A DNA stretch of 7,003 nucleotides from Gemmatimonadota bacterium (GTDB lineage: Bacteria; Gemmatimonadota; Gemmatimonadetes; Longimicrobiales; Gaopeijiaceae): positions 21,065-28,067 of the forward strand of contig PCCM01000011.1 in NCBI GenBank assembly GCA_002731735.1, read 5' to 3'. This document shows, in pieces, positions 5,275 to 7,003 of this stretch. Under the pieces are notes generated by a model, which searched no databases, was not told the DNA's origin, and saw only the letters and a program-made list of their open reading frames with translations. The position numbers and the translations under genes are program-made. Numbering within the stretch: position 1 is the stretch's first letter; each line of letters starts with the position of its first letter.

Positions 5275-6483
5275 ATGAGGCGACTGTCGTTCCGCACTGC
5301 GGGGGAGTCCCACGGGCGAGGTCTTGTGGCGTTGCTGGAGGGCCTTCCGGCCGGACTGTCCCTCGAGATGGTCCGCGACGTGGATCCTGACCTCAAACGC
5401 CGCCAGGGTGGATACGGGCGTGGCCGGCGCATGGAGATCGAGTCCGACCGTGCCGAAGTCCTCTCGGGGGTTCGCTTGGGGGAGACAATTGGATCTCCCG
5501 TTGCGTTGGTCGTCTGGAACAAGGATTCCGAAAACTGGCTGGAGGCGATGTCGCCTCTGCCTCCCGATCCGGACGGCAACCCCAAGGCGTTGAGATCGCT
5601 CTACCTCCCGCGGCCTGGTCATGCAGACCTCGTGGGGCTATTGAAGTACGACCGGCGCGATACGCGGGACATTCTCGAGCGGGCCAGCGCCCGTGAGACC
5701 GCCGCCCGTGTCGCTTGTGGGGCGGTGTGCAAAAAATTGCTCGCCGATTTTGGAGTTGAGATCGGGAGCCACGTGACCTCGATAGGATCAGTCGAGGCAC
5801 AGGTGCCCCATAAGTTGCCGGAGGATCTGAACAGCGCGGTCGACGAGTCACCACTTCGCACTCTGGACGACGAGGCTGCCTTATTGATGATCGAGGCGAT
5901 CGACCAAGCCAAGGAGGAGGGTGATACGCTGGGCGGCATCTTCGAAGTGGTCGTTCGCGGCCTCCCGGCGGGCCTCGGCAGTTACGTCTCCTATGACACC
6001 AAGCTGGATGGTCGTCTGGCGGGGGCCATGATGTCGATCCAGGCGATCAAGGGCGTGGAGATCGGCGTGGGCTTCGAAGGCGCACGCCGCCCCGGATCCG
6101 AGGTTCACGACCCCATCACGACCGATGAGTCGGCCCCTAGGGCGGGCGGCATCGGGCGGTCATCGAACCGGGCGGGCGGGCTTGAGGGAGGCATAACCAC
6201 CGGTGAGCCTCTGGTCGTGCGGGCAGCGATGAAGCCCATCTCGACACTTCGGAAGCGCCTGCCCAGCGTTGACATGCGTGATGGATCGGCCAAGGATGCG
6301 GCCGTAGAGCGTAGCGACGTGTGCGCGGTGCCCGCAGCGGCGGTGGTGGGCGAGGCCATGGTGGCCCTCGTCTTGGCGGACGCCTTTCTCGAGAAATTCG
6401 GTGGGGACGCGATGAGCGAGGTGCGGCGAAACTTCGAGTCGTACATCGCGTACCTCGGCGAGCGTGGATATGGTGCACGGTGA
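5275..6483 (+). CDS. aroC: Chorismate synthase
   Basis: This 402-residue enzyme catalyses the last step of the shikimate pathway, the FMN-dependent removal of phosphate from 5-enolpyruvylshikimate-3-phosphate to give chorismate. The family signatures are all present: T-A-G-E-S-H-G at 8-14 with catalytic H13, R-R-Q-G-G-Y-G-R-G near 42-50, R-P-G-H-A-D at 113-118 with catalytic H116, and L-E-R-A-S-A-R-E-T-A-A-R at 134-145. Also present are S-N-R-A-G-G-L-E-G-G-I at 297-307 and E-R-S-D-V-C-A-V-P-A-A near 345-355. The length fits the longer bacterial form. The start ATG 5275 places T-A-G-E-S-H-G at the usual distance from the N terminus. A loose GGAG lies 15 bases upstream and a GAGA closer, so initiation signals are modest. 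It overlaps aroK by 14 bases, indicating an aro operon transcribed from the promoter just upstream. Nothing suggests loss of function. Confidence 0.97.
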   Translation: MRRLSFRTAGESHGRGLVALLEGLPAGLSLEMVRDVDPDLKRRQGGYGRGRRMEIESDRAEVLSGVRLGETIGSPVALVVWNKDSENWLEAMSPLPPDPDGNPKALRSLYLPRPGHADLVGLLKYDRRDTRDILERASARETAARVACGAVCKKLLADFGVEIGSHVTSIGSVEAQVPHKLPEDLNSAVDESPLRTLDDEAALLMIEAIDQAKEEGDTLGGIFEVVVRGLPAGLGSYVSYDTKLDGRLAGAMMSIQAIKGVEIGVGFEGARRPGSEVHDPITTDESAPRAGGIGRSSNRAGGLEGGITTGEPLVVRAAMKPISTLRKRLPSVDMRDGSAKDAAVERSDVCAVPAAAVVGEAMVALVLADAFLEKFGGDAMSEVRRNFESYIAYLGERGYGAR

Positions 6484-7003
6484 TTTGCCCGAAAGGGTCT
6501 TGTTGGTCGGATTCATGGCCAGCGGGAAATCCAGCACCGGTGAAGAGTTGGCATCACGATTGGGTTGGGACTTCAAGGACTTCGACACCGTGATCGCAGC
6601 GCGTGCACGGAAGAGCGTCTCTCGGATTTTCGCCGAGGACGGCGAGACGGAGTTTCGTCGCCTCGAATCCAGCGTAGCTGAGGACCTGTTGGCCCGGGGC
6701 GATACAGTGGTGGCTTCGGGAGGTGGCTGGCCGGCCCAGCCCGGAGCTTGGAAGATGGTAGCGGAGGACACGATGACGGTTTGGCTGAAGGTGTCGCCGG
6801 CGGTTGCCGTTTGGCGAGCATCGAAGCAGGGGCCGACCCGCCCCCTCCTGGATGGGGAGGATGGGACCGAGCAGGCCACGGTGTTGTTGCTGGGTCGGGA
6901 GGCCGCGTACGGTCGTGCTCGGTACAGCCTGGACTCGGAACAGTACCGTCCGCCGGAGATGGCAGATGAGATCCTGAAACTGATGAAGAGAGAGGATAAG
7001 AGG
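6470..7003 (+). CDS. aroK: Shikimate kinase (partial, runs off the window)
   Basis: The frame from ATG 6470 is open to the last base, giving 178 residues without a stop. The enzyme phosphorylates shikimate at the 3-hydroxyl with ATP, two steps before AroC. Visible motifs are the P-loop G14-F-M-A-S-G-K20-S21, D37-F-D39 (D39 matches shikimate-binding Asp34 of the M. tuberculosis enzyme), E-F-R63-R (matching Arg58), G84-G-G86 (the shikimate-binding glycines) and the LID arginine in T-R124-P-L-L. R143 with the following A-A-Y matches the late substrate arginine. At 178 residues the typical length is nearly reached, so little can be missing unless it is fused to a further domain such as AroB. The start lies inside the end of aroC (14-base overlap); GTG 6473 is a possible alternative. 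Translational coupling to aroC is likely. Confidence 0.93.
   Translation, partial: MVHGDLPERVLLVGFMASGKSSTGEELASRLGWDFKDFDTVIAARARKSVSRIFAEDGETEFRRLESSVAEDLLARGDTVVASGGGWPAQPGAWKMVAEDTMTVWLKVSPAVAVWRASKQGPTRPLLDGEDGTEQATVLLLGREAAYGRARYSLDSEQYRPPEMADEILKLMKREDKR

Noticed and set aside
6160..6879. A 239-codon minus-strand open frame opposite aroC and aroK
   Set aside because: It is a shadow of two well-supported shikimate genes; the translation is low-complexity in Arg, Ser and Pro with no recognisable domain.

Overview
The window reads as an ordinary chromosomal segment of a GC-rich (about 60%) free-living bacterium. The protein set (a DUF5715-like LysM protein, a polyprenol-type GT2, and aroC followed by aroK) looks to me like Gemmatimonadota. 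That is an impression from protein style with no database search, so the phylum is tentative. I see no mobile element, CRISPR array, tRNA or rRNA.

Left part (1-2250). The window opens inside the 3' end of a plus-strand gene, probably a class I SAM methyltransferase. It converges, with only 9 bases between stops, on a minus-strand Y-family DNA polymerase IV (dinB). About 200 bases upstream of dinB, and divergent from it, lies a Mn-type superoxide dismutase. It has a strong Shine-Dalgarno, a plausible sigma70 promoter and a short palindrome in its leader. The 200-base gap thus separates two stress genes, one for damage-tolerant DNA synthesis and one for superoxide removal.

Middle part (2251-4293). 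A secreted protein follows, with an M15/VanY-like zinc motif set and a C-terminal LysM domain, probably acting on or at peptidoglycan. Next is a flavin reductase-like FMN-binding protein whose only available start is TTG. After a poorly explained stretch of about 190 bases comes a short reading frame. It carries only the tail of an NtrC-type sigma54 activator: the AAA+ lid with sensor II, and a Fis-type HTH. The receiver, Walker A/B and GAFTGA parts are absent. This is the most unusual object in the window.

Right part (4293-7003). The regulator remnant overlaps by one base (TGATG) a DPM/DPG-synthase-like family 2 glycosyltransferase, so the two are probably translationally coupled. A good hairpin terminator and a new -10 element separate that pair from the shikimate-pathway genes aroC (chorismate synthase, complete) and aroK (shikimate kinase, running off the window). 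These overlap by 14 bases and form the start of an aro operon.

I did not find a convincing new multi-gene system. The best leads are the truncated regulator coupled to the glycosyltransferase and the LysM metallopeptidase-like protein.
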